Assembly (NCBI GenBank): GCA_015039465.1
Contig: MU130497.1
Location: 1 to 64,000 of the forward strand
Direction of reading: 5' to 3'
Source of the DNA: Phlegmacium glaucopus
Lineage: Eukaryota; Basidiomycota; Agaricomycetes; Agaricales; Cortinariaceae
Length of the DNA stretch: 64,000 nucleotides
Shown here: positions 1 to 10,636 of the stretch, in pieces
Position numbering within the stretch: position 1 is the first letter of the stretch
Layout of the letters: each line of letters begins with the position of its first letter
Program-made: the position numbers and the translations under genes
Notes under the pieces: model-generated
Seen by the model: the letters and a program-made list of their open reading frames with translations, nothing else
What the model was told of the DNA's origin: nothing
The model's database searches: none

Positions 1-736
1 TTGTTTGCCACAGAGTTAAGTTTTTTTTTTATACAGGTGGTGAATTTTTCATAGAATTTTGACCTTTTAATCGATATATCTTATCCATTTGGCTGTAAAA
101 GGAATTTTATGAAGTAAAGGGCTTTTAATTGTACATAGGGTAAATTTAATGTCAATCATCGATAATTTACTTGAATTCAATAGGAAATTCAAGTATTTTG
201 GTCAGGTGTTCAGGCCAATGAATATTGTCCGTTCAATCCCGTGATACAAAAGGTGAAAAAAAAATTCCGACCCCTAGGTGTTGCTTCAGATCCCGGACCC
301 CTTGGAAGTTGTATCAACGAATGTTATTTTAGCAACTTACATATCGTCTTCCAATTCATCTCATTCCTCGAGCTCCCTCTATCCTGTTGATGATAGTACC
401 CATGGACATCTGCCTGTAAAATAATTTTCATCCGCTCTTTGTCGCAGAGCCGGTGCCTTGACTTCTTTGAAGATCGTGCCAGAAATGATCTCTTAAAGCC
501 AGTTTCGTCCAATGAGCTTCTTCTACCTCTGACCATGGGACACATCTCCTCTCCATCGCCTCAATCTTCCCCTATCCATAGTTGCAGGTAATCTTCGAAA
601 TTAGTGTCTCTCGCCGACACCCATTTTGGCAGCTGAACATAACATAACTTATACTCACCCTTCATGAAAATTGGACGGAGGCTCTGTTGTTACTTCAACC
701 TCGAGATGTGTAATGCGCGCCTAATTACAGCTACTA
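1..736. other. Left-edge spacer, possible exon fragment on minus strand
   Basis: No complete gene is visible. On the minus strand around 430-545 and 545-660 there are short stretches that read like protein (for example LPKWVSARDTNFEDYLQLW and EEAHWTKLALRDHFWHDLQR). They sit in different frames with no clear start or splice path. They could be exons of a gene running off the left edge, or a chance reading downstream of the RPA49 stop. The first 320 bp are AT-rich with nothing recognisable. Confidence 0.25.
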
Positions 737-2426
737 CTATTGAAATTTTCTCATCCTCGGTTTGGGGAACTCTACGGGAGCGCTTAGTACAGCCCTGTTA
801 TCGATCGCCGAGTGCTCTGAGAGTCCAAGTCTTGCCCGTTCCCGCTCGCCTAGCTTAGTGATTTTGCAACCTGAATAAGGGCAAAATCTTAGAAATAAAT
901 ACTGCACAGGTCAAAAAAGAACTGACCAAGAGATTTGAAAAGTTGATTTACTCTGCCCATAATCAGACAAAATTGATTGAATGACAATTAAACAAGCTCA
1001 CTCGGAAACTGACAAACTCAAGTCGTGGGCTATAAGTTTGGTGTTTGTAGCATAATTGTCAATTTTGAGACATAATGCGAATATGTGAGTGAGAAGACTT
1101 GTTTTTGTCGCTGATGTCGGCTGATAACTTCGCATAAAATAAATGATCAGAATATAAAGTTAATGCAACGCTAGAAATACCTGCTTGATCCTCTGGCCAT
1201 CTCTGCGAACCGGGATAAAAGGCTGTCTACTACGATGCCTGGGACGGACCCCAACCTCTCGTAAAGCTTATCCTTTTCGAGGGTCTTCTGGAACGTTGCT
1301 TGACGAAATGCCAACATCGAGGAAATGTACAGAAGAATTTTACTGTCATAAAAATGAAATAAGCAAGTGTCTGATTTCCTAGACTCAAGGAAGACGCCTA
1401 CAGTTTTTTCTTTTTGTTCTTGCCAGCAGCCTCGGTCGTAGCTGAGAGGTGGTCATTGACCCAAGTTGATTTTCGGTAAGGCAACATAGCAATTCTTTCC
1501 TTCTGATTTTGGGCGGCATCGAATTGGCTGATTGACAGCGCTTTCCATTCAGCTTCTGGTATGATATCATACAAAGGGTAAATGTCTCCCGGATCAGTGG
1601 CAGACTCGGAGAAGGGGGGTATGAGCCTATTTTTGTCGGCCACTGCTTTCGTCTCCTCTGTTGCGACATAAGTTAGACTAACGGTAACCTCAAATGCTAA
1701 TTGACGAACCTGCCGTCATGAGGCCCTCTGCACCCTTCTCGATGCTGTCCATAACATAGCCCATGACCCCTTCCATGGCGCCTACATCAATGCGATTGCG
1801 TTCTTGTGCGCGGATAGTGGCCTTTTGTTTCTTCGTCCCAAACGTTTCCCCAAGTGCATTTTTAGCTTCGAGATATTGAGTCTTCGACGGAGCAGCGGAT
1901 GAGGGTATTGATTTCAAGGCTTTGACAGTATGAGTAAATATATGAGGAGCCTTAGGTACTGGAAGGATTGAAAGAGATCCTGTTCGTTTATTATGAACAG
2001 CAAGAAGATATCTATTTCGTCATTGGCATCAACGAACGGGACTTGAGCAACGACTGAACACATACCGACAACCCGAACTCGCGGCCTTCCTGCTTTCTTC
2101 CTCATTCGATATGAACTCCACACTTTTCGTTTCTCCTACCACCATCAAGTCACCATCCTCTGCATCGTCATCGTCATTGTCTTTGATTTTATTCTTCGTT
2201 TTGGGTTTCTTTCGTGAATAGCATCTAAAAGGAGTCGACGCCGGGGCATGGAGAGTTGGATAGCTCACTATCGGATAGTCAATAACGTAGAAGATGTCAT
2301 TGTAGGCCACTTGCCGAGAAGAGGACCAATTTTTCCTGCAGTCGAAGTCGAAAGGTTGAAACGAGTGTCTGGAACAGGACTTGGGTCGCGTTTTCTCTTC
2401 TTGGAAGCAGATTTTACTGTTGACAT
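737..2426 (-). CDS. RPA49: RNA polymerase I subunit RPA49 (A49-like)
   Basis: A49 forms a heterodimer with A34.5 on RNA polymerase I and supports rRNA initiation and elongation in the nucleolus. The chosen start is the ATG at 2426, which opens a lysine/arginine-rich N-terminus (KKRKRD); the frame extends a little further upstream only through a non-ATG codon. The dimerisation region with GETKSVEFISNEEE is at about 2100-2240. The ALGETFGTKKQKATIRAQERN segment is at 1780-1860, and DIYPLYDIIPEAEWKAL is at about 1540-1610. The tandem winged-helix C-terminus runs through KILLYISSMLAFRQATF (about 1300-1350), ALCLKIDNYATNTKLIAHDL (about 1020-1080), VNQLFKSLGCKITKLGE and the final EFPKPRMRKFQ before the stop at 737-739. 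These are known A49 signatures. The exons are separated by about six short GT-AG introns. It is divergent from SET2. Confidence 0.87.
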
Positions 2427-2702
2427 AGATGTTGAGGGTTGAGTTTTGAGTCGCAATGATCAATTTTGTTTGTGTGCTTGTACCACTACATGTACTACGA
2501 AACATCTCCAAGTCACTAGGACATCTTGTCGTCTTTTATAAAGAACTGGAGTTCTTCAGTACTGACCTGTGCAACTCAATCAGGTGGCATCGTTTTCGTT
2601 GTCAAAACAGCAGGACACTGCAGAATTCGCATTGGCAGTGAATCCGAAACTTAGGCTCACCACAGCTTCAACAATACCTTGGACGCTGTATATCCACGAC
2701 AA
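2427..2702. promoter_or_regulatory. Divergent promoter between RPA49 and SET2
   Basis: There are 276 bp between the RPA49 start codon (minus) and the first in-frame ATG of SET2 (plus). The stretch has no convincing ORF and must hold both promoters and both 5' leaders. I see no clear TATA element. The split is inferred from gene layout, not from a recognised motif. Confidence 0.5.
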
Positions 2703-5700
2703 ATGATGGACATATATCCAGTGATTAAGCAGAGCCGGAGTCAGAGCCCAACCCTTGCACCGGAGTTGAGCCCGGCTACTGTTGATCTGTTCAGAGCCAA
2801 AGAAGAGTCCTTCACTGCGACTTCTTTGTCAACAACGGCAATGGACCTCGATATCAAGTCTGAATGCGATGTCAAATCCGAAGGGGATGCTTCGCCATCC
2901 CAATCACCTACCCTCGTCGCCGACATATCAACCCAAAAATTGAATATGTCATGTTATTCCACCCCCCCGCCGTCAATGACAGATGGCACGACATCCAAGT
3001 CATCGACCCCACCCTTTGTACCACCCTCTAAACCCGCTCGAAAAGCTGCTTCTGCCCCTATTCAGTTCATCAGTGACCTCCCTGTTGCAAGAGAATCAGC
3101 TTTGGGCACCTTTAATGAGATCTTCGACAACAATTACCAGTTCAAGTCTCTGGGCCGTTCCAGAGAAATTCTTGAGAGCATGTCATGCGATTGCGTTTAC
3201 GAACATGGTTAGTCGTATTTTCATTGTAAATAGCGGTTTTTTTACGAGTAGTATGGGTACTGGGTTACGGTGGTTGGTTGTACTGCCATGCGCTTGCGCC
3301 ACCATTCATTCATTGTCTTACGTGTTTTCCACAGGCGTTGATAGTACTGACAATGCCTGCGGGCCATACTCCGACTGCATCAACCGGTTAACTCAGGTCG
3401 AATGCCTTGCAGAAGATTGTCGTTGTCGGTCATACTGCCAGAATCAAAGGTCAGTGCTGTGATGGATGACTCACAAAGGTTAAAAACTGATCCTTGCTTC
3501 TCATCCCCCTAGATTTCAGCAGAAACAATATGCTAATATCGAAATTGTTCTGACTGAGAAGAAAGGATATGGGCTGAGAGCGGAAACTGACATAGCGAAG
3601 TGTGTTCAATTCTCTGACTCAAACATCAGGCTTACTTTATCGCTTATCGCAGAGATGCATTCATATATGAGTATGTTGGGGACGTTGTTAACCCTGGTTC
3701 ATTCAAGAAACGCATGCGCGAGTATGCAGAAGAGGGGATTCAGCATTTCTATTTCATGATGTTGCAAAAAGACGAGGTGCGTCTAATCCCAGATTTCAAA
3801 GCAGCAGCTTTCCTTATTATTATTTGTCGTTTTCTTTATATATATCAAGTTCATCGATGCTACGAAGAGTGGTGGGATTGGGCGCTTTGCCAATCACAGC
3901 TGCAATCCTAATTGCTATGTCGCGAAGTGGACTGTTGGGACTCATGTTCGGATGGGAATTTTTGCGAAGCGGGATGTCAAGTTACACGAGGAGTTAACAT
4001 TTAACTACAATGTTGACCGTTATGGGTGCGTCTGACCTCTTTTGCACCATTTCATGGCTGAATGATCGCATGTAGACATCAAGCTCAAGAATGCTATTGC
4101 GGAGAGCCAATGTGTGTTGGATATATTGGCGGCAAGACACAGACGGATATTGCAACAATGGATGATCTTTACCTCGACGGTTAGTCTGTTTCGATGCATT
4201 GATAATATCAGCTACCTTGAACGTCGCCTTTAGCTCTTGGAATCACGGATGAAAATGACTTGATGGAGCTTAAAGGAACCAAGAAAAAGAAGGGCAAAAA
4301 GATTGACGATCCTGATTTCATGGTTAGTTGGCGTTACCCTCTTATCTTCCTACCGGATAGTTGAATTCTCGCTGTATCAGCCAACCATGCAACCGATTCT
4401 TGAAAAAGATGTGCCAAAAGTTGTCCAAGCAATTCGTCAAACTACGAGCCGCAAAGTATTGTCAAAACTGATGATACGGATCAAGGTATATATACATCAT
4501 AACCTTGTTCATAAGAATGCTATTTGACCTTTTTTTGAATGATAGATCACAGAAGATCAAGCGGCTCTCAGACAGATCATGCGGCTACGCGGCTACAGTC
4601 TGATGACCAATGTTTTGGAGGATCATATAGCAGATCTTGAACTAGTTACTTTGGTTTGTGCGCACACATTTATCAAAAGTCTTAACACTCATGAGATTAC
4701 AGGCGCTTGAATGCATGTCTACTTGGCCTTTATTGAACCGCAACAAAGTACAAGATTCGAAAGTACATGTTCCTGTAGAGGCTTGTGCTGCCCTCGAGAA
4801 CGAAGTGGTCAAATCGCTAGCCCAAGCGGTATGTTGCTGTGATCTTTGTAGATCGCATCACACTGATTTCTCACATAGCTACTTGATCATTGGGCAACGC
4901 TTCCGGTTTATAATCGAATACCAAAACGGACCATTCATGTGGGTGATCTCTTTATTTTGCTCTAATTGCAGTCACCAACTAATCGTTTTGACAGGAGGAT
5001 GATTTGTTGGCTATGAAAACATTGGAAGAGATTACACCACCTGAGCCTCGGACCAAATTCATCAGTAGAGAGCATCTTCCAAGACCTGAATCTTATCGAA
5101 GAAAACGTCGCATTATAGAGCAATCGCAATCGCAAGAAACTTATTATAACCGATTCCCCCCTCCGTCACCTGGTGAATCGGAACGACAGACTGCTCGGTT
5201 AGAGAAAGAAAAGCTCCACCAGAAGTCGGTGCGAGAGATCATTGCCTCTGCCGCCTCAGCGGCAGCTGCAGAAGAAGCCGCAGCAATAGCAGAGGCCAAG
5301 GCCAAGGCCGATGCAGCAGCCGACAAGGCAGCTCGCAAGAAAGAAAAGTCAAATAAGAAATCTCTCACTTCGGAAGAACGTGAAGCCAATAAGGAGAAGA
5401 GGCTATTGAAACTGATTGGAGCGGTGGTTGTGAAGTGCATGTCCAAGTATTCCAAGGCTTTTGATCATGATGCGTTCAAGAAACATGCGAAAGAGGTATG
5501 AAGTTGAATTGAATTTCGTCATTTATGTTTGCTCATCTATTCATTTTTCGGCATCAAGTTAACCCAGGTGATTGCTGACAAGGAAAAGAAATCTTCCAGT
5601 TATCGTGAAGGAAAACTAGACACCCTCTCAGAAGAGAAGGTTATAAAGATTAAGAAGTTTTCGAAGGATTACATCAATAAGATCCTTCGGAGGATGGAAA

Positions 5701-6044
5701 AATCTGGCAAAAGATCAAAACCACCTTCTGTTTCGACAATGCTTCCTACTCCTTCAACTTCAATGCATACACCTAACTCTAATGACGGAGGAGGGGACAC
5801 ATCTGTGGTTTCAATGTCTGTTGAAGAAGCGATGGACATGGACCCTGACTCGGGCAGTGATGCAGAAGACGATGACGAAATGACTGATGGAGAGCGGGTT
5901 GCTGAGAAGCCAAATGATATACCTCTTTCTCAATCCCGATGGACAGCCCACGACGCAGACACTATGAACTTGGATGAATCACTTCATTCAAGAATGACCA
6001 CTGTACCTTCAGATCCTCGTCGACGTGCTCCACCAGACGATTAG
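2703..6044 (+). CDS. SET2: Histone H3 lysine-36 methyltransferase Set2
   Basis: Set2 methylates H3K36 during transcription elongation and binds the phosphorylated RNA polymerase II tail. In order: a serine/proline-rich N-terminal region (2703-3200); an AWS zinc cluster (CGPYSDC ... [12 protein letters not shown], 3358-3450); and a SET domain from about 3520 to 4030 with GYGLRAE, the binding-site motif [12 protein letters not shown] and [12 protein letters not shown] post-SET cysteine cluster [11 protein letters not shown] (about 4090-4125) follows. The central region has a helical TFIIS-N-like stretch (about 4380-5000), then an alanine-rich coiled coil (5240-5400). The C-terminal SRI domain (about 5400-5700; [17 protein letters not shown]) binds the polymerase tail. 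About ten short introns interrupt it. The reading frame is open upstream to 2679 but has no ATG there, so 2703 is preferred. An upstream exon is possible. Confidence 0.93.
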
Positions 6045-6334
6045 CCGGTATCTTTTACTTTTATTCTGCTAATTTAATGAGCAAATGGACGAGATACTTG
6101 CTCTGTTATGTCGGCGTCAATATTTAGTTGAACTTTATTCTGAAATGCGGTACACTACACCATAGGAACTTCATCAAATGTGATACTATATAGTGGTAAT
6201 GCAATGTGAATTATGTAAACAAGACAAGTTATGGTTACAAGGGTGGCAGTTCGCCTGTTGAAATGATAGGGCGCTGTTATGTACAAAGCAAATGCAAGAC
6301 TTTCGGTAAACCCAAAACAAAACAAAAGATAGAT
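6045..6334. other. Convergent 3' spacer between SET2 and the next gene
   Basis: About 290 bp of AT-rich DNA separate the Set2 stop from the stop of the minus-strand gene. It must hold both 3' untranslated regions. No further ORF or repeat is seen. Confidence 0.4.
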
Positions 6335-8618
6335 CTAGGATAGAAAATCAATGGGGTCCGGTTCGTTATCGACTACTTGGTCGCCCAAAGAATCCTTTAT
6401 TCTTTGTAAAACACTTTTTGGAAGGCCACTCTTAGATGCGACCTTAACCTGTAGTTATTAAAAGAGGGATTATATAAATAAAAGGGCAGGAAAACACTGC
6501 AGGGAGTCAGCGCACCTTCTCCTTGGAGGGTTTAGACATGGGGGGGTTCTCCTTCCGTTTCCTGAAATAATATTATTGTGAAAAAAGAAAATTAATGGTG
6601 GGGACATTTGACATACAATGCAGTAGTAGCACTATCAGAGCTTTGCTTCTTGCCTTTGCGAGCTGCCTTCGTCACCTTGGTCTTGCTTGATCTCTTTGCA
6701 ACAGGCTTCACGCCAGCCTCTTCAACGGGGATTTGGGGAGCTCGTTTGCTTTCAGATTGGCCAGCGCGTTTCCTCCGTTTAGTCCTCTTATCCACACCAT
6801 CTTCCACTCCGCTTTCGGCGTCCTCTGGATTGCGCCGCCGTTTCTTAGAAGTCATGAGGGGTGGTACTTCGCCACTTGGGTCCGAATCCTGGTGAAGAGA
6901 GGGGTCAACGTCAGGTTGTATAGTGAGCGGCTTGATGCGTTTCCGAAGAGGTTGCGAGTTTGACTCTTGAGCGACAGACGTGTTAGCTCGCTTTTTGCCC
7001 TTTGAAGAAGTAACGATAGCGTTCGAGCAATTTTCTGAAGGGGGTGTGCCTTCCTTCCCCAAGTTACCCTCTTCGTCCTCTGAAACATCGGGCAATTGAC
7101 AGGACGCTATTTCTTTGACATTTGATGCCTCTTTACCCTTCTGACTCGACGAAGACCCGCATCTTTCCGTCTTCGTAGGAGCAGTAGATGCCTTCACCTT
7201 TTCAGCGGCCAACCTTTTGGTTGGCTTGCATGGAGCGTCGTCTTCGAATGATTTCCAGATATAAGTTTGGCATTCGGGATGGATGGGGGCAGGCAAGGAC
7301 AGGACAGGACTTACCTTGCGACTTCCCTTGGCTACTAGTTACTTTGCTCTTCGACTTGGATTTGATTGGTGGGATATTATCCTCACTATCGTCATCAGAT
7401 GCGTCCAGGGACTTAAAGCTGGCAGGCCTAGCAACGACAAGCTTGTCTTTCAGTAAGCTGACTTTGACATTTTGACTAGATGGCGGCCCATCATTATACT
7501 CTTCGTCTTCCTCTGAAATGTCGGATAATTGACCAGGCGCTGTTTGTTTTAGATTTGAAAACCCTTTACCCTTCTGAGCCGACGAGGTCTTGGATTTTGC
7601 CTTTTCCAGGGGAGCAGCAGATTTCTTCACTTTATTAGTGGACGTTTTTTTCGTTGACTTAGACGCAGCATCATCATCCGATAATTCAGCATAGATAGGT
7701 TCCGCCTTTTTGCTCCGCTTAAGTCGACTGGAACTCATCACTGGTGCAGATATTGTTGCTGTAGCAACTTTGCGTCCTCTGGTCTTCGATGTACCCTTTG
7801 CTCCATCCATCCCTCCTGGTCAAATATGAACATGACTTGGAGACGAATGAACATGAGTCAGAACTTACCTTGGAGTTTTATTTCTCTAACTCTTTTGCCC
7901 TTTGGTTTCGATTTGACTAGTGGGACGTCATCCTCGTCAGCATTCGGAATAATCTTTTGTGTCGATGCCTGCAGGGACTCCGGAGGCCCGCCCCTAACTT
8001 TTGTCGTACTTTTGGGAGGAACCTTGGCCTTTGCTGAGTGATTATGTCAGTCCGATATTCTAAAATTCAAACAAACTCTACTTTGTGGGCGCGGTCTTGA
8101 GCTCTTTGACGAAGTGGCCTTTTTAATTGGCTTACTAACTTCTGACTCTGGATCGTCTACCAGATTCAAGCATAAGTAACAATCGACATCTCCAACAAAT
8201 ATATACCGTTCAGAGACTGAGGTTGCTCATCAGGCACGTCGACTGTTGTTTTTTGAGACTGCTTGCGAGGACTCCTTCGCAAGGTAGGTTTAGAGGTTTC
8301 AATACCAGTTGAAGACTTCTCTTCATCGACTCGAGATGGAGACGCTGAAGCACTCCGACGCGGTTTCTTTAATGGTGGGGCTTTTCCAAGGAGAATATCA
8401 AGTAAAGTACTTCGATTCGTTGGAACAAATAATCTGTCATATAAGAGATGGGTTATTTTTGAAGTAGTGTCAAACAAAAAGATTACTCACCCGCCTCTGT
8501 CACGAAATCGTGCTTGCTGACGCTGCAATCTCTGAGCTCTACTCTCCTCGACATTAATCGGAGTTGCCAGAATAATGGCTGGCTTAGGAGGAGGTCCATG
8601 AGGAGCTGTGGCATTCAT
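6335..8618 (-). CDS. Unknown lysine/serine-rich, probably nuclear protein with internal duplication
   Basis: I do not recognise a named family. The start at 8618 opens a proline-rich N-terminus followed by QRLQRQQARFRDRGG, then after an intron LFVPTNRSTLLDILLGKAPP (about 8380-8440), which looks like a conserved short block. The middle is low-complexity, rich in K, S, D and E with many basic clusters (KKPRR, KRSKK, RRKRAG), typical of chromatin-associated or nucleolar proteins. Two segments (about 7500-7690 and 7060-7240) are paralogous: each runs DDA..K.TK, then KVK, then S.QKGK, then QL.D.SE.DEE and PPS.N. The C-terminal exon ends GDQVVDNEPDPIDFLS at 6335. Exon structure is inferred from GT-AG sites and frame. 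It is divergent from the DUF1365 gene with only 80 bp between starts. A nuclear role is inferred from composition only. Confidence 0.6.
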
Positions 8619-8698
8619 CCAAGTACACTGGTAGACCCGTGACGGTCAACCTCGGGATCTACGAGTAGCGCACGTGATCGTAAGTCTTATCTTAACAA
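8619..8698. promoter_or_regulatory. Short divergent promoter (80 bp)
   Basis: Only 80 bp separate the start codon of the nuclear-type protein (minus) from that of the DUF1365 protein (plus). Each 5' leader or core promoter must lie in this space or overlap the opposite gene. It contains a CACGTG palindrome (8670-8675), a possible bHLH-type binding site, noted from sequence only. Confidence 0.5.
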
Positions 8699-10636
8699 AT
8701 GCCTGTACCAACGTTTCTGGTAGCGGACAGCTTAGTTGCTCTCATCTGCATTTCTTTATCCATATTTTTATACAAAAATTCTTCAAAATCCTCAAGACCA
8801 CAGGGGTATGTCCTCCAAAACCAAGTCACTCACTCTCGTCTCCTTCCTGCCGAATCAGCTCACGCATTCACATACCCCACACTTTCAATTCTCGTATCTC
8901 TCAATGCCTTGGAAGATTACTCACTAAATATTGCCTTGGGCTGGATATTTGGCTACGGCGGGATCTGGGGTCGACTTGTTGGCATTCGCCCAGACCCATA
9001 TCTCACCAACTCTTTTGGAAAAGTATGCACTATAAGGTCTAAGCTTGAAGCCATTCTAAAGGATCGGAACTATTCGAGCCCAGAGGAATATTTCCAGGAC
9101 GCATGGATGATGACTATGCCCAGTTTTCTAGGCTTTGAAGGAATTAATCCTCTAACGGTCTATTTTTGCTACGGTCTACACGGTTTGCGGTTGGTCATCT
9201 TAGAGGTAATGTAATGATGTACATTTTTGGTATTATGTTCTGACTTTAAATGCCTCTAGATTAATAATACATTTGGAGAAAAACATGTTCATGTCCTCGA
9301 AGTAAACCAAAAAGAAGATGAAATTCCATCTCGTGGGTTCGTGCCGTGTCTCTCAGACTCTTTGAATGCATTCATCTGAAAGGCATGGCATTACTGTAGT
9401 TATGACCATCAATGGACCTTTGGTCGGGAATTCCATGTTTCTCCATTCAATGACCGTTCTGGCTTCTATACAGTTTCCGTCAAAAGCCCAAGTCACCCAC
9501 CAACTGCTGCCAAAATAGATCTTCAAACGAACTTTGAATATCCACGCCCGGCTGTGCGTGTCCACCTGTACACAGCGTCGGGAGAAAATCCTTCGACCAA
9601 AGGCGTCTTGAAGTTAACGGCACTCTTGCGCCCAATCACTGCCACTCCTCTGACTTCTCTTTCTCTTCTTCGTGCCCTCGTTCAAACTCCCTTCGCTCTG
9701 CTCATGACCATGCCGCGCATTCTCTATGTCGCGTGGACATTACATTTCCGCAAACGACTTGATGCATTTCCACGCCCAGAACCATTGCCCGCCGTCAAAG
9801 ATTGGGATCCAATACCAGCACAAAAACCATTTAAGACAGGCGGTGGCGTTAAGTGGCTAGATGAAGGAATATTTGAACGATTTTCTCGACATCACGTAAC
9901 GAAATTCCTCAAGAAAAGAGCTGAAGAAGTTGGCGTTGAGATTATTCTCGTTGCACCAGATCCTTCCGTTCCGCGACTATCATTTTTATCGTCACACCCC
10001 ACAAATGACATCCTGACAATTTCATATCTGTCTTCACGAATATTCACCATATTGTTTACGAGTCCGTCAGCACAGCACGCTCTTCTTTTGGGATGTGACA
10101 CAGAGGGAATTTTTCGAACTTCATCTCGAGATCTATTCCAAAAGGTTTTTTCCTCGAATACCCAGCCTATGAATCCAACATGGCTTCAAGATCTACGGAG
10201 CCGACAGCTACCACAATTACTTAGTCTCCCAATCCCGAATTCACATTTTCTCGATGACAATTCGTTTGTCGGTATCACACAAACGGCTTTTGTCATATAC
10301 TCACTTCGCTTTCTGGATTGGCTTGAGAAAACGGTTTTCCGGCTCAGCCGTGCCCGAATTGTAGAAGGCCGAGAACCCTGGCGTCAATGGGATAGAGCTT
10401 CTGCCAAGTTTCATAATGAGGATAATCCAATAAAAAGTAATTCGCTTGGGAGCGTTCGCCATTGAATAAAATGTAGAATATGTATCTCTTTTGTTTAGCC
10501 CATAGATGACCAGAAATCATTTATTGGACTTCAGCGCCGCACCCGATTTAGTCCTTCTGCCTCATTGCCACCCTCAAATGGCTATCCGCAACCTTTGCCC
10601 TTACCCACAACATCTGATATCCTGACTCTCCTATGA
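8699..10636 (+). CDS. DUF1365 family protein (COG3496)
   Basis: This is a member of the DUF1365 family, whose biochemical role is unknown. The start at 8699 gives an N-terminal hydrophobic segment (FLVADSLVALICISLSIFLY), so a membrane anchor is likely. Family hallmarks follow: LGWIFGYGGIWGRL, GFEGINPLTVYFCYG, the NNTFGEKHVHVLE box (about 9265-9305) and, after an intron at about 9336-9400, YDHQWTFGREFHVSPFND (about 9400-9455). A single long exon covers 9554-10440 and contains a second hydrophobic stretch. A last intron ending near 10506 joins a final exon rich in proline and serine, ending TTSDILTLL. Without splicing the intron at about 9336 the frame meets a TGA, so that intron is needed. The stop overlaps the next gene's start as ATGA. 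Confidence 0.8.

Noticed and set aside
5144..5455. Alanine-rich frame antisense to SET2
   Set aside because: It is the shadow of the alanine/lysine-rich coiled coil of Set2 on the other strand.
9353..9400. Nonsense mutation (TGA near 9378) in the DUF1365 gene
   Set aside because: A GT-AG intron from about 9336 to 9400 removes it and joins the conserved RGYDHQWTF reading.
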